This document shows positions 1 to 5,944 of a stretch of 8,608 nucleotides of DNA, piece by piece (within the stretch, counting starts at the first letter, position 1; every line of letters begins with the position of its first letter). The notes beneath the pieces are model-generated. The model was given only the letters and a program-made list of their open reading frames with translations. It was not told the origin of the DNA and ran no database searches. A program made the position numbers and the translations under genes. This DNA is from Oscillospiraceae bacterium (GTDB lineage: Bacteria > Bacillota > Clostridia > Oscillospirales > Acutalibacteraceae), in NCBI GenBank assembly GCA_019417045.1, contig DXWE01000043.1, positions 1-8,608 of the forward strand, written 5' to 3'.

Positions 1-543
1 CCCCTCCGGCGTGGAGCGGATGAGCATCGGGGTCTCGATCTCGATGAACCCCTGCTCGTCGAAATAGTCCCGCGCGACCTTGGCGATCCGGTGGCGCAGC
101 AGGATGTTTTTCTGCAGATCGGGGCGGCGCAGATCGAGATAGCGATACTGCAACCGCAGCAGCTCGGAGGCGTTGCTGTTCTCGACGATCTCAAACGGCG
201 GGGTCTCCGCCCTGTTCAGCACCCGCAGCTCCTCCACCGCAATTTCGATATCGCCGGTCGGCAGCTCCGGGTTTTTGGAGGAGCGCACCCGTACCCGGCC
301 ACGCGCGGCGAGCACGTATTCCGCCCGCACCGAGAACGCCTTGTCAAACACCCCGCGCGGGGTGTCGCTGTCAAATGCGAGCTGCACGATCCCCGTGCGG
401 TCGCGCAGGTCGATGAATATCAGCTGCCCGAGATCCCGCTGCCGCTGTGCCCAGCCAAACAGCGTCACCTCTTTCCCGGCGTCCGCCTCCCGCAGCACGC
501 CGCAGTAGTGGGTGCGTTTCAGCCCCTGTATGGTCTCCGCCAC
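1..543 (-). CDS. aspS: Aspartyl-tRNA synthetase, N-terminal part (cut by window edge)
   Basis: Class II aminoacyl-tRNA synthetase that charges tRNA-Asp in the cytoplasm. The 181 visible residues match the bacterial AspRS N-terminus. An OB-fold anticodon-binding domain (about residues 8-115) includes GWAQRQRDLGQLIFIDLRDR near 30-49. It is followed by the conserved linker RLQYRYLDLRRP and the motif 1 region ending IEIETPMLIRSTPEG, where the window stops. The catalytic domain and the rest of the roughly 590-residue protein are missing. The start is GTG at 543-541, chosen because GGGGG (551-555) lies 7 bases upstream and because the N-terminus TIQGLKRTHYCG aligns with the family. This Shine-Dalgarno overlaps the hisS stop codon region, so hisS and aspS are very probably co-transcribed and translationally linked. 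Leu38 in RDLG aligns with E. coli Leu30; from memory, a Leu here is typical of tRNA-Asp-specific enzymes, whereas His is typical of enzymes that also charge tRNA-Asn. That specificity call is an inference. Confidence 0.97.
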   Translation of the reverse strand, partial: MAETIQGLKRTHYCGVLREADAGKEVTLFGWAQRQRDLGQLIFIDLRDRTGIVQLAFDSDTPRGVFDKAFSVRAEYVLAARGRVRVRSSKNPELPTGDIEIAVEELRVLNRAETPPFEIVENSNASELLRLQYRYLDLRRPDLQKNILLRHRIAKVARDYFDEQGFIEIETPMLIRSTPEG

Positions 544-555
544 AAAAAAGCCCCC

Positions 556-1875
556 TTATTCCGTCACGCTGCCGAACAGATCGGCCATGCCGGCGAGCTG
601 CCGGTCGAGCGATTTGTTATAGAGCGTCGTATACAGACTGTCGTCGAGCAAAATCTCGCTCTGCTCGCCCGTCTCCATGTCCTTCAGCTGCGCCCTGCCG
701 GTCTCCAGCTCGTTGTCCCCGACCACGACCGTGTACCGCGCGCCGAGTTTGTCCGCATACTTCATCTGTGCTTTCAGCCCGCGGCCAACCGTGTCGCACT
801 CCACAGAGACGCCGCCCTGCCGGAGTTTTGTCGCCATGACAAAGCACTCCCGCGCCGCCCTGTCGCCCATCGAGGCAAGATACAGCTCGCAGCGCGGCGG
901 GGCGGGGAAGGTGCAGCCCTTTGCCTCCATCACGAGCAGCAGCCGCTCGATCCCCATCGCAAAGCCGAGGGAGGGGAGGTGCGGGCCGCCGAGCTCCTCG
1001 ATCAGCCCGTCATACCGCCCGCCGCCGCACACCACCGCCTGGGCGCCGAGCGCGTCGGACACGATCTCAAACACCGTGCGGGTGTAGTAATCCAGCCCGC
1101 GTACAATGTGTGGGTCGACGGTATAGGCGATGTCTGCCGCCTGAAGGCAGGCCTTCACCGCCTCGAAATGCGTCCGGCAGTCGTCACACAGATAGTCGAG
1201 GATGACGGGCGCACCCTTCGCAATCTCGGAGCACACCGGCGACTTGCAGTCGAGAATGCGCATGGGGTTGCGCTCCAGCCGGTCGCGGCAGGTATCGCAC
1301 AGCTCATCCCGCCGGCTCGAAAAATAGGCCTTCAGCGCCCGGTGGTATGCCGCCCGGCAGGTCGGGCAGCCGATCGAATTGAGCCGCAGCTCGATGCCGG
1401 TGATCCCAAGTTCCTGCAGCACCGTCCACGCGAGCGCGATGATCTCCGCGTCCGCGGTCGGCGCGGGCGCGCCGAAACACTCCACCCCGAACTGGTGGAA
1501 CTCCCGCAGCCGGCCGGCCTGCGGCTTCTCATACCGGTAACAGGAGGTGAGATACAAGGTCTTGACCGGCAGCGCGCCGGCGTACAGCCCGCTTTCGAGC
1601 ACCGCGCGCGCGGCGCCCGCCGTGCCCTCCGGACGCAGGGTGATCGACCGGTCGCCCTTGTCCGTGAAGGTGTACATCTCCTTTTGCACCACGTCGGTCG
1701 TCTCGCCGACCGAGCGCAAAAACAGCTCGGTGTGCTCGAACACGGGAGTGCGGATCTCCCGATAGCCGAAATCCGCCGCCACCGAGAGCGCCGTCCGCTC
1801 GATGTGCTGCCATTTATGGCTCTCCGCCGGCAGCACATCCCCCGTGCCGCGCGGCGCTTTTGTCAACAGTCCCAT
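556..1875 (-). CDS. hisS: Histidyl-tRNA synthetase
   Basis: Charges tRNA-His with histidine; class II synthetase, 439 residues, slightly longer than the usual 420-430. Family landmarks in order are the N-terminal GTGDVLP (10-16), motif 2 around YRYEKPQAGRLREFHQFGVE (113-132), the histidine-binding VRGLDYYTRT (258-267), GGGRYDGL (284-291), motif 3 LGFAMGIERLLL (303-314), and a C-terminal anticodon-binding alpha/beta domain from about 328. Between motif 2 and the histidine-binding motif is an insertion with eight cysteines, C170/C173, C193/C196, C210/C215 and C230/C233, which could bind zinc. The reading frame stays open 40 codons upstream, but the start is placed at ATG 1875-1873 because the family begins at MxLLTKAPRGT and GGGAGGG (1883-1889) is well placed. 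The upstream extension would cross a terminator hairpin and mgsA. It ends in TAA 12 bp before aspS. No promoter is visible in the 76-bp gap after mgsA. Confidence 0.98.
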   Translation of the reverse strand: MGLLTKAPRGTGDVLPAESHKWQHIERTALSVAADFGYREIRTPVFEHTELFLRSVGETTDVVQKEMYTFTDKGDRSITLRPEGTAGAARAVLESGLYAGALPVKTLYLTSCYRYEKPQAGRLREFHQFGVECFGAPAPTADAEIIALAWTVLQELGITGIELRLNSIGCPTCRAAYHRALKAYFSSRRDELCDTCRDRLERNPMRILDCKSPVCSEIAKGAPVILDYLCDDCRTHFEAVKACLQAADIAYTVDPHIVRGLDYYTRTVFEIVSDALGAQAVVCGGGRYDGLIEELGGPHLPSLGFAMGIERLLLVMEAKGCTFPAPPRCELYLASMGDRAARECFVMATKLRQGGVSVECDTVGRGLKAQMKYADKLGARYTVVVGDNELETGRAQLKDMETGEQSEILLDDSLYTTLYNKSLDRQLAGMADLFGSVTE

Positions 1876-1908
1876 GGGGAAACCCTCCCGATTTGAAGTC
1901 CGCCACAC

Positions 1909-1934
1909 AAAAGGGCAGCCGCGCACGGCTGCCC
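1909..1934 (-). terminator. Intrinsic terminator or attenuator between mgsA and hisS
   Basis: On the minus strand, GGGCAGCCG and CGGCTGCCC form a perfect 9-bp GC-rich stem around the 4-base loop TGCG, directly followed by TTTT and then GTGTGG. This is the classic shape of a Rho-independent terminator, though the T tract is short. It lies 17 bp after the mgsA stop and 33 bp before the hisS start, which leaves no room for a separate hisS promoter downstream of it. It therefore acts either as a leaky terminator lowering hisS-aspS expression relative to minD-mgsA, or as a conditional attenuator in the hisS leader. No T-box elements or histidine-rich leader peptide are visible. There is no T tract on the other strand, so it is unidirectional. 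Confidence 0.8.
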
Positions 1935-1951
1935 CCAGCGCACCGTATTTT

Positions 1952-2359
1952 TCACCGGCTCGCGGGATTGACGATATCCCGCCAGTCCAGGTCACCGCGC
2001 TCCAGCCCGTGGATCAGCACCTCGGCGGTGGCGATGTTGGTCGCCACCGGGATGTTGCGGATATCGCACAGCCGGAACATATCGTTTTCGTTCGGCTCAT
2101 TTGTCTTGACCGTCATCGGATCCCGGAAAAAGAGCAGCAGATCGATCTCGTCGCACGCAATGCGGGCGGAAATCTGCTGGTCGCCCCCTTGGGAGCCGCT
2201 CATATACCGGGTGATCTTCAGCCCTGTGGCCTCCGCCACCATCTTGCCGGTGGTGCCGGTGGCGCAGAGCTGGTGGCGGCTCAGGATGCCGCAATAGGCA
2301 ATGCAGAACTGGACCATCAATTCTTTTTTGGCATCGTGCGCAATCAGAGCAATGTTCAT
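1952..2359 (-). CDS. mgsA: Methylglyoxal synthase
   Basis: Converts dihydroxyacetone phosphate to methylglyoxal and phosphate, a cytoplasmic bypass of lower glycolysis when phosphate is short or sugar phosphates accumulate. The protein is 135 residues, a normal single-domain size. Visible landmarks are IALIAHDAKK (3-12), the phosphate-binding ATGTTGK (33-39), GGDQQ (58-62) with the catalytic Asp60 (E. coli Asp71), FFRDP (77-81), and NIPVATNIATAE (102-113). One departure stands out: the usual PHxPD, whose His is E. coli His98, reads N87-E-P-N90, so the active-site His and a nearby Asp are both Asn. The start is ATG 2359-2357 with AAGGAG 8 bases upstream. Thirty-five further upstream codons are open but would overlap the minD stop and are not family-like. 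The gene lies 34 bp after minD and is followed by a terminator. Confidence 0.95.
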   Translation of the reverse strand: MNIALIAHDAKKELMVQFCIAYCGILSRHQLCATGTTGKMVAEATGLKITRYMSGSQGGDQQISARIACDEIDLLLFFRDPMTVKTNEPNENDMFRLCDIRNIPVATNIATAEVLIHGLERGDLDWRDIVNPASR

Positions 2360-2393
2360 ACCGCCGTCTCCTTTTCTGTTGGTGTTTTGTGAG

Positions 2394-3134
2394 TCAGGGA
2401 GCCAACTTCTGCAATTTTGCAAGTGGTACCTCTTCGCCCAGCAGCCGCTGGGCAATGTTGTCAAAGCAGGTCATCGCCGTGCTGTGCGCGGGCAGCGGGC
2501 GGCCGTTGCCGCTCGCAGTGGTCAGGGCCTCGTCCTCCGGCACGATCCCGATCAGCTGCACCCCGCACAGGTCGATGATCTCGTCCACATCCGGGGTCGC
2601 GCCCTTGAGGATGGGGGTCGCCCGCAGCCGGTTGATAATCAGCCGGGTGACGATCCGCCGCTCCTCCAGCAGCTCGCTGACGACATACGCGTCCCGCGCG
2701 CACACCATGTCGGGCGTCGTGACGATCAGCGCCCGCTCCGCGGCGGCCACCGCGGTTGTAAACCCCGGGCCCACGCCGGCCGGGCAGTCGATCAACACCT
2801 CGTCATAATACCGGGCAAATCCTCTGCACAACCGCACCATGTCCCGGGGCGGGCACAGCTGGTCGAGGCTCACCGGGGCGGGAATGACCGACACCCCCGG
2901 ATACACCGGGGAGGGATAGATGGCCCGGATCGGCTCGCAGCGGCCGGAGAACACGTCCGCCAGATCGTACACCGTGCCATCCGCGATCCCCATGATCAGA
3001 TCGAGGCTGCGCAGCCCGGCATCCCCGTCCACCAGCAGCACCTTCCGGCCGGCCGCGGCCAGCGCGGCGCCGACCCCCGCCGTAACCGTGGACTTGCCGG
3101 CGCCTCCCTTCCCGGAGGTGACAACCGTAATCAA
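2394..3134 (-). CDS. minD: Septum-site determining ATPase MinD (TTG start, short C-terminus)
   Basis: Deviant Walker A (ParA/MinD class) ATPase that in the Min system cycles on the membrane and recruits MinC to block division away from midcell. Visible features are the P-loop SGKGGAGKST (7-16) with both lysines, VDGDAGLRSLD (35-45) close to the MinD signature GLRNLD, Walker B/switch LIDCPAGVGPG (114-124), PDMVCARDA (141-149) in the region that contacts MinC, and the base-binding INRL (167-170). The length of 246 residues is below the usual 260-275. The C-terminus ends about 13 residues after RLLGEE, and the short PLAKLQKLAP tail is a poor match to the usual amphipathic membrane helix. The start is TTG, chosen by the strong Shine-Dalgarno and by alignment with the MinD N-terminus; an in-frame GTG at 3182 falls inside a leader hairpin. 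Neither minC nor minE is adjacent. It has its own promoter and is followed by mgsA. The alternative is a MinD-like ParA paralogue with another role. Confidence 0.88.
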   Translation of the reverse strand: MITVVTSGKGGAGKSTVTAGVGAALAAAGRKVLLVDGDAGLRSLDLIMGIADGTVYDLADVFSGRCEPIRAIYPSPVYPGVSVIPAPVSLDQLCPPRDMVRLCRGFARYYDEVLIDCPAGVGPGFTTAVAAAERALIVTTPDMVCARDAYVVSELLEERRIVTRLIINRLRATPILKGATPDVDEIIDLCGVQLIGIVPEDEALTTASGNGRPLPAHSTAMTCFDNIAQRLLGEEVPLAKLQKLAP

Positions 3135-3140
3135 GTACGT

Positions 3141-3149
3141 CTCCCCTTT
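3141..3149 (-). promoter_or_regulatory. Ribosome binding site deciding the minD TTG start
   Basis: AAAGGGGAG on the minus strand, 6 bases before TTG at 3134-3132. It is the only good Shine-Dalgarno near the conserved ITVVTSGKGG N-terminus, and there is no ATG in a suitable place. This decides the start in favour of TTG over the upstream in-frame GTG at 3182. Confidence 0.75.
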
Positions 3150-3169
3150 GCTGTGTCCTGCCGATCCCG

Positions 3170-3192
3170 TTGAACGGACCACCGCCGTTCAA
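3170..3192 (-). other. Stem-loop in the minD leader RNA
   Basis: On the minus strand TTGAACGG and CCGTTCAA form a perfect 8-bp stem around a 7-base GGT-rich loop (CGGTGGT). It sits about 10 bases after the likely transcription start and about 35 bases before the minD TTG. No T tract follows, so it is not a terminator. It could stabilise the 5' end of the transcript or be a protein-binding site. Function is unknown. Confidence 0.55.
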
Positions 3193-3209
3193 ATGACTTC
3201 GTATTTTTC

Positions 3210-3238
3210 AGTATACCATAGTTTTTAGTACAAGTAAA
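3210..3238 (-). promoter_or_regulatory. Sigma-A-type promoter for minD-mgsA
   Basis: On the minus strand there is a -35 TTTACT (3238-3233), a 17-bp spacer and a -10 TATACT (3215-3210). TGG directly precedes the -10, giving an extended -10 (TGn). The element lies in a conspicuously AT-rich patch between mrdA and minD. The expected start site is near 3203, giving a leader of about 70 bases that contains the 3170-3192 hairpin and the minD Shine-Dalgarno. No clear terminator separates mrdA from this promoter, so read-through from the mre operon is also possible. Confidence 0.75.
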
Positions 3239-3276
3239 CAAGAATCTCGGCAATTTCCCCGTTTTTTTCCTATGGC

Positions 3277-5325
3277 CTAATCGAGGAGCTCCCCCTCCGG
3301 CGTCTGCGCCGTTCCCTCCCCGCGGGAGGCGAAATAGGCATCCAGCACCGACCGCGCCACCTCGCCGGAGGCGGTCGCGGTACCGTTCTCCATCACGACG
3401 GATATCACTACCTCCGGATTCTCCGCCGGCGCGTATCCGATGAACACGCCGTGGTCGGAGCCGTTGTTGCCCGCCTCCGCCGTGCCGGTCTTGGCCGCGA
3501 AATCATAGTCCACACCCCGGAAAAATCGGGTGGCGGTGCCGTTTGTGGCGGTGAGCAGCATGCCCTGGTGGATGAGGTCCCAGGTCTCGTCCGACACGTC
3601 GTCCATCTGCTCGAGGATCTCCGGCTGGATCACCGTCTCGGTCTGGCCGTCATAGCTGCGGATGCTCTTGACGAGGTGCGCCTTGTACCGCGTGCCGCGG
3701 TTGGCGAGCGTCACCGCATAGGCGCACAGCTGGATCGGGGTGATCGCGTTGTCCGACTGGCCGATCGCCGCGATGACCGTGTCGCCCGGGTTCCAGATCC
3801 CGCCGGACGCCTCCCGTTCCTCCACGCCGGCCAGCAGCCCGGGTGCCTCCCCGATCTCAATCCCGGTTTCGACGCCGAGTCCCAGCCGGCGGCAGTACTC
3901 GTTCATCTTGTTGATGGTGAGCAGCCGGCCCATCTCGCAGAAAAAGGAGTTGCACGATTTGCCGAGCGCCCACACCACATTCGCATTTCCGTGGCTGCCG
4001 GTACACCGCACGGTCAGCCCCTGCGCCGCATAATGCGTATAGGCATGCCCGCAGTAATACGTATAATTCCCGTCGATCAGCCCCTCGGTCAGCACGCCGA
4101 TCGCGACCGCCGGCTTGAAGGTGGAGCCGGGTTCAAACTCCCCGTACAGCGCGCGGTTGAACAGCGGGACGTCCGGGTCCGCCTCCAGCTTGGTATACTC
4201 GGTGTAATAGGTCGCGAGGTCATACGTAGGCCAGCTCGCGCACACCAGCACCCCGCCCTTGAGGTCCATCATCACCACCGACCCGCTCTGGATATCCTGT
4301 CCGTCGGAGCCGGGCGCTTTTGCGCGCATTTTTTGGATCTCCGCGTCGAGGATCTGCTCCACCTGCGCCTGTAGCGACATGTCGAGCGTCAGGATGATGG
4401 AATCGCCCGGCACCGGGGTCACGCTCTCGTATTCCTCCACCACCGTGCCGCCGCTGTCCTTCACCAGCGTGCGCACACCGGCGGAGCCGCGCAGATATTC
4501 CTCCATTGCCAGCTCGATCCCGGATTTCCCGATCCGGTCGTTATAGGCATAGCCCTTGTCCTGCAGCTGCTCATATTCCTCCGGATACAGCGGCCCGACC
4601 GTGCCGAGCAGGTGGGCCGCCACCGTGTGGGCCACATAGTCCCGCACCGGCTGCAGCTGGATATCCACTCCGGGGAAACTCTGGCTGTTCTCGCTGATCT
4701 GATAGGAGGTCTCCTTCGACACTCCGGAGGCAAACTCATAGGGGGTACTGGCGGAAAACCCGCTCTGCTCCATCTCATACTGGATCCCCGCCAGCACCCG
4801 CTGCTGGTCGGCGGAATAGTGGGACAGATCATACTCCTCCACCAGCGCGGCCATGCAGTTGTCGGCGGTGGCATAATCCGCCAGCCGCAGGTCCTCCTTC
4901 AATGACGCCACCGCAGACTCCCGCTCGCTGTCGAACGTGTACGGCGCGGTCATGGAGATCGGCAGGGTGTCGTTCCAGCTCTCCCCGGCCTGCGACAGCA
5001 GCTGCGTCAGCTGCCACAGGACCGCATTCTGGCGGCTGTGCGCCTCCTCGGAGGACCCGCGCGGGAAATAGTTGTAATCGATAATGACCGCATAGCTCGT
5101 CTGGTTGACCACCATCGGCTGCATGGTGCGGTCGAGAATCTCCCCGCGCGTGGCGGGGATGGTGATATTCGTCTTGGTATTGCTCGCGCTGTGCGCCGCA
5201 TAGGCAGCGCCCTCCACAATCTGGATCTGAAAGAGGCGCAGGCCATACAGCACAAACACAATCAGCAACAACCCCGCCACCACCGCGCTGCGGCGGCGGG
5301 ATTTGGTCTCGGGACTCACTTGCAT
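3277..5325 (-). CDS. mrdA: Penicillin-binding protein 2, elongasome transpeptidase
   Basis: Class B (monofunctional) penicillin-binding protein that cross-links peptidoglycan during lateral wall elongation, anchored in the membrane with its catalytic domain outside. The protein is 682 residues. A short basic N-terminus (KSRRR) precedes one membrane anchor (about 13-31), then the pedestal/dimerisation domain with ATRGEILDR (58-66), and then the transpeptidase domain. All three active-site motifs are present: STFK (401-404), SCN (457-459) and KTG (612-614). The start is ATG 5325-5323 with AAAGGAG 7 bases upstream. An in-frame GTG at 5358 that overlaps the mreD stop lacks a comparable Shine-Dalgarno. 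The gene ends in TAG. Position directly after mreBCD identifies it as the PBP2/MrdA partner of MreB rather than a divisome PBP3 or a sporulation SpoVD. It lacks a C-terminal PASTA domain. The usual glycosyltransferase partner gene rodA is not adjacent. Confidence 0.95.
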   Translation of the reverse strand: MQVSPETKSRRRSAVVAGLLLIVFVLYGLRLFQIQIVEGAAYAAHSASNTKTNITIPATRGEILDRTMQPMVVNQTSYAVIIDYNYFPRGSSEEAHSRQNAVLWQLTQLLSQAGESWNDTLPISMTAPYTFDSERESAVASLKEDLRLADYATADNCMAALVEEYDLSHYSADQQRVLAGIQYEMEQSGFSASTPYEFASGVSKETSYQISENSQSFPGVDIQLQPVRDYVAHTVAAHLLGTVGPLYPEEYEQLQDKGYAYNDRIGKSGIELAMEEYLRGSAGVRTLVKDSGGTVVEEYESVTPVPGDSIILTLDMSLQAQVEQILDAEIQKMRAKAPGSDGQDIQSGSVVMMDLKGGVLVCASWPTYDLATYYTEYTKLEADPDVPLFNRALYGEFEPGSTFKPAVAIGVLTEGLIDGNYTYYCGHAYTHYAAQGLTVRCTGSHGNANVVWALGKSCNSFFCEMGRLLTINKMNEYCRRLGLGVETGIEIGEAPGLLAGVEEREASGGIWNPGDTVIAAIGQSDNAITPIQLCAYAVTLANRGTRYKAHLVKSIRSYDGQTETVIQPEILEQMDDVSDETWDLIHQGMLLTATNGTATRFFRGVDYDFAAKTGTAEAGNNGSDHGVFIGYAPAENPEVVISVVMENGTATASGEVARSVLDAYFASRGEGTAQTPEGELLD

Positions 5326-5354
5326 GGGCCGGCTCCTTTCCTCAGAACATCCTC

Positions 5355-5915
5355 TCACTGCCGGTTGCGCAGCAGCTTTGTCACCCCGTAGGTCATTGCG
5401 TACAGCAGGGGAGAGAGGATCAGTGTATACAGCAGATTGGGCAGATACGAGATGGCGAGCACGGTAAACGGACGCTCATACGCCAGCAGGGCATAGTTGA
5501 AAAACCAGTCGCACAGCACCTGGAACAGCCCGGCACCCGCACACAGCAGCAGCGCGGTCCACAGGTTGTTGCGCAGCAGCAGCCGCACCAGCAGGCCGCA
5601 GGCGCAGCCCGCCACCAGCAGCAGCAGTGCATTGAACCCGAACAGCCGCTCGCTGAACACGTCCCACAGCAGCCCGGCGGCCACCCCCGCCGCCGCGCCT
5701 CCCATCGGGCCGGTGAACAGCGCGATACACACGACCAGCGGCACGAGCAGCAGCGGCCGCGCCCCGCACACCGCCGGCAGCAGCCGCGGCGTCATCTGCA
5801 ACAGCGCCGCCAGGAGCAGCAGCAGGCCATAGGCCGTCCACCGCAGGTATCCCGCGCTGACAAAGCGCAGCGGGTTCTTCTCCCGCAGCTTGCCCTGCTC
5901 GTCCATGCCGCTCAT
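5355..5915 (-). CDS. mreD: Rod shape-determining membrane protein MreD
   Basis: Small polytopic membrane protein of the elongasome, thought to bridge MreC with MreB and the wall synthases. The protein is 186 residues. A hydrophilic N-terminus of about 20 residues is followed by mostly hydrophobic sequence with five to six predicted membrane segments, rich in Leu and Ala. These include YGLLLLLAALLQM, LLLVPLVVCIALF, the glycine/alanine-rich GGAAAGVAAGLLWDVF, ALLLLVAGCACGLLVRLLL and a C-terminal LLYTLILSPLLYAM. The GxxxGLLxDVF-type motif in the middle is typical of MreD. The start is ATG 5915-5913 with AAAGGGG 11 bases upstream. Met4 is a possible alternative but lies further from the Shine-Dalgarno. 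It lies 29 bp after mreC and 29 bp before mrdA, so it is in the same operon. Sequence conservation in MreD is low, and the call rests largely on topology and position. Confidence 0.92.
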   Translation of the reverse strand: MSGMDEQGKLREKNPLRFVSAGYLRWTAYGLLLLLAALLQMTPRLLPAVCGARPLLLVPLVVCIALFTGPMGGAAAGVAAGLLWDVFSERLFGFNALLLLVAGCACGLLVRLLLRNNLWTALLLCAGAGLFQVLCDWFFNYALLAYERPFTVLAISYLPNLLYTLILSPLLYAMTYGVTKLLRNRQ

Positions 5916-5944
5916 GTCGCTGTTCGCCCCTTTCCGCCGGCCGT

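Noticed and set aside
91..1896. 601-codon open frame on the plus strand opposite aspS and hisS
   Set aside because: It is antisense to two genes with full family motifs. Long antisense frames arise easily in GC-rich sequence with few stops, and the translation is low-complexity (Arg, Pro, His, Ala rich) with no recognisable domain.
1876..1995. 40-codon N-terminal extension of hisS in frame
   Set aside because: It would overlap the mgsA 3' end and run through the terminator hairpin. The family N-terminus and a good Shine-Dalgarno point to ATG at 1875.
2360..2464. 35-codon N-terminal extension of mgsA in frame
   Set aside because: It overlaps the minD stop, has no family similarity, and the ATG at 2359 has a well-spaced AAGGAG.
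3135..3182. GTG at 3182 as the minD start
   Set aside because: It lies in the leader hairpin, lacks a Shine-Dalgarno and adds 16 non-conserved residues. TTG at 3134 gives the usual MinD N-terminus.
3451..4374. 307-codon open frame on the plus strand opposite mrdA
   Set aside because: It is a mirror of the PBP2 coding frame with no recognisable motif. The minus-strand frame holds all three transpeptidase motifs.
5326..5358. GTG at 5358 as the mrdA start, overlapping the mreD stop
   Set aside because: The overlap is appealing for translational coupling, but the ATG at 5325 has AAAGGAG 7 bases upstream and the added residues are not family-like.
5520..5640. Repeated CAGCAG-like triplets
   Set aside because: They reflect runs of Leu codons (CTG) in the membrane segments of mreD, not a repeat element.
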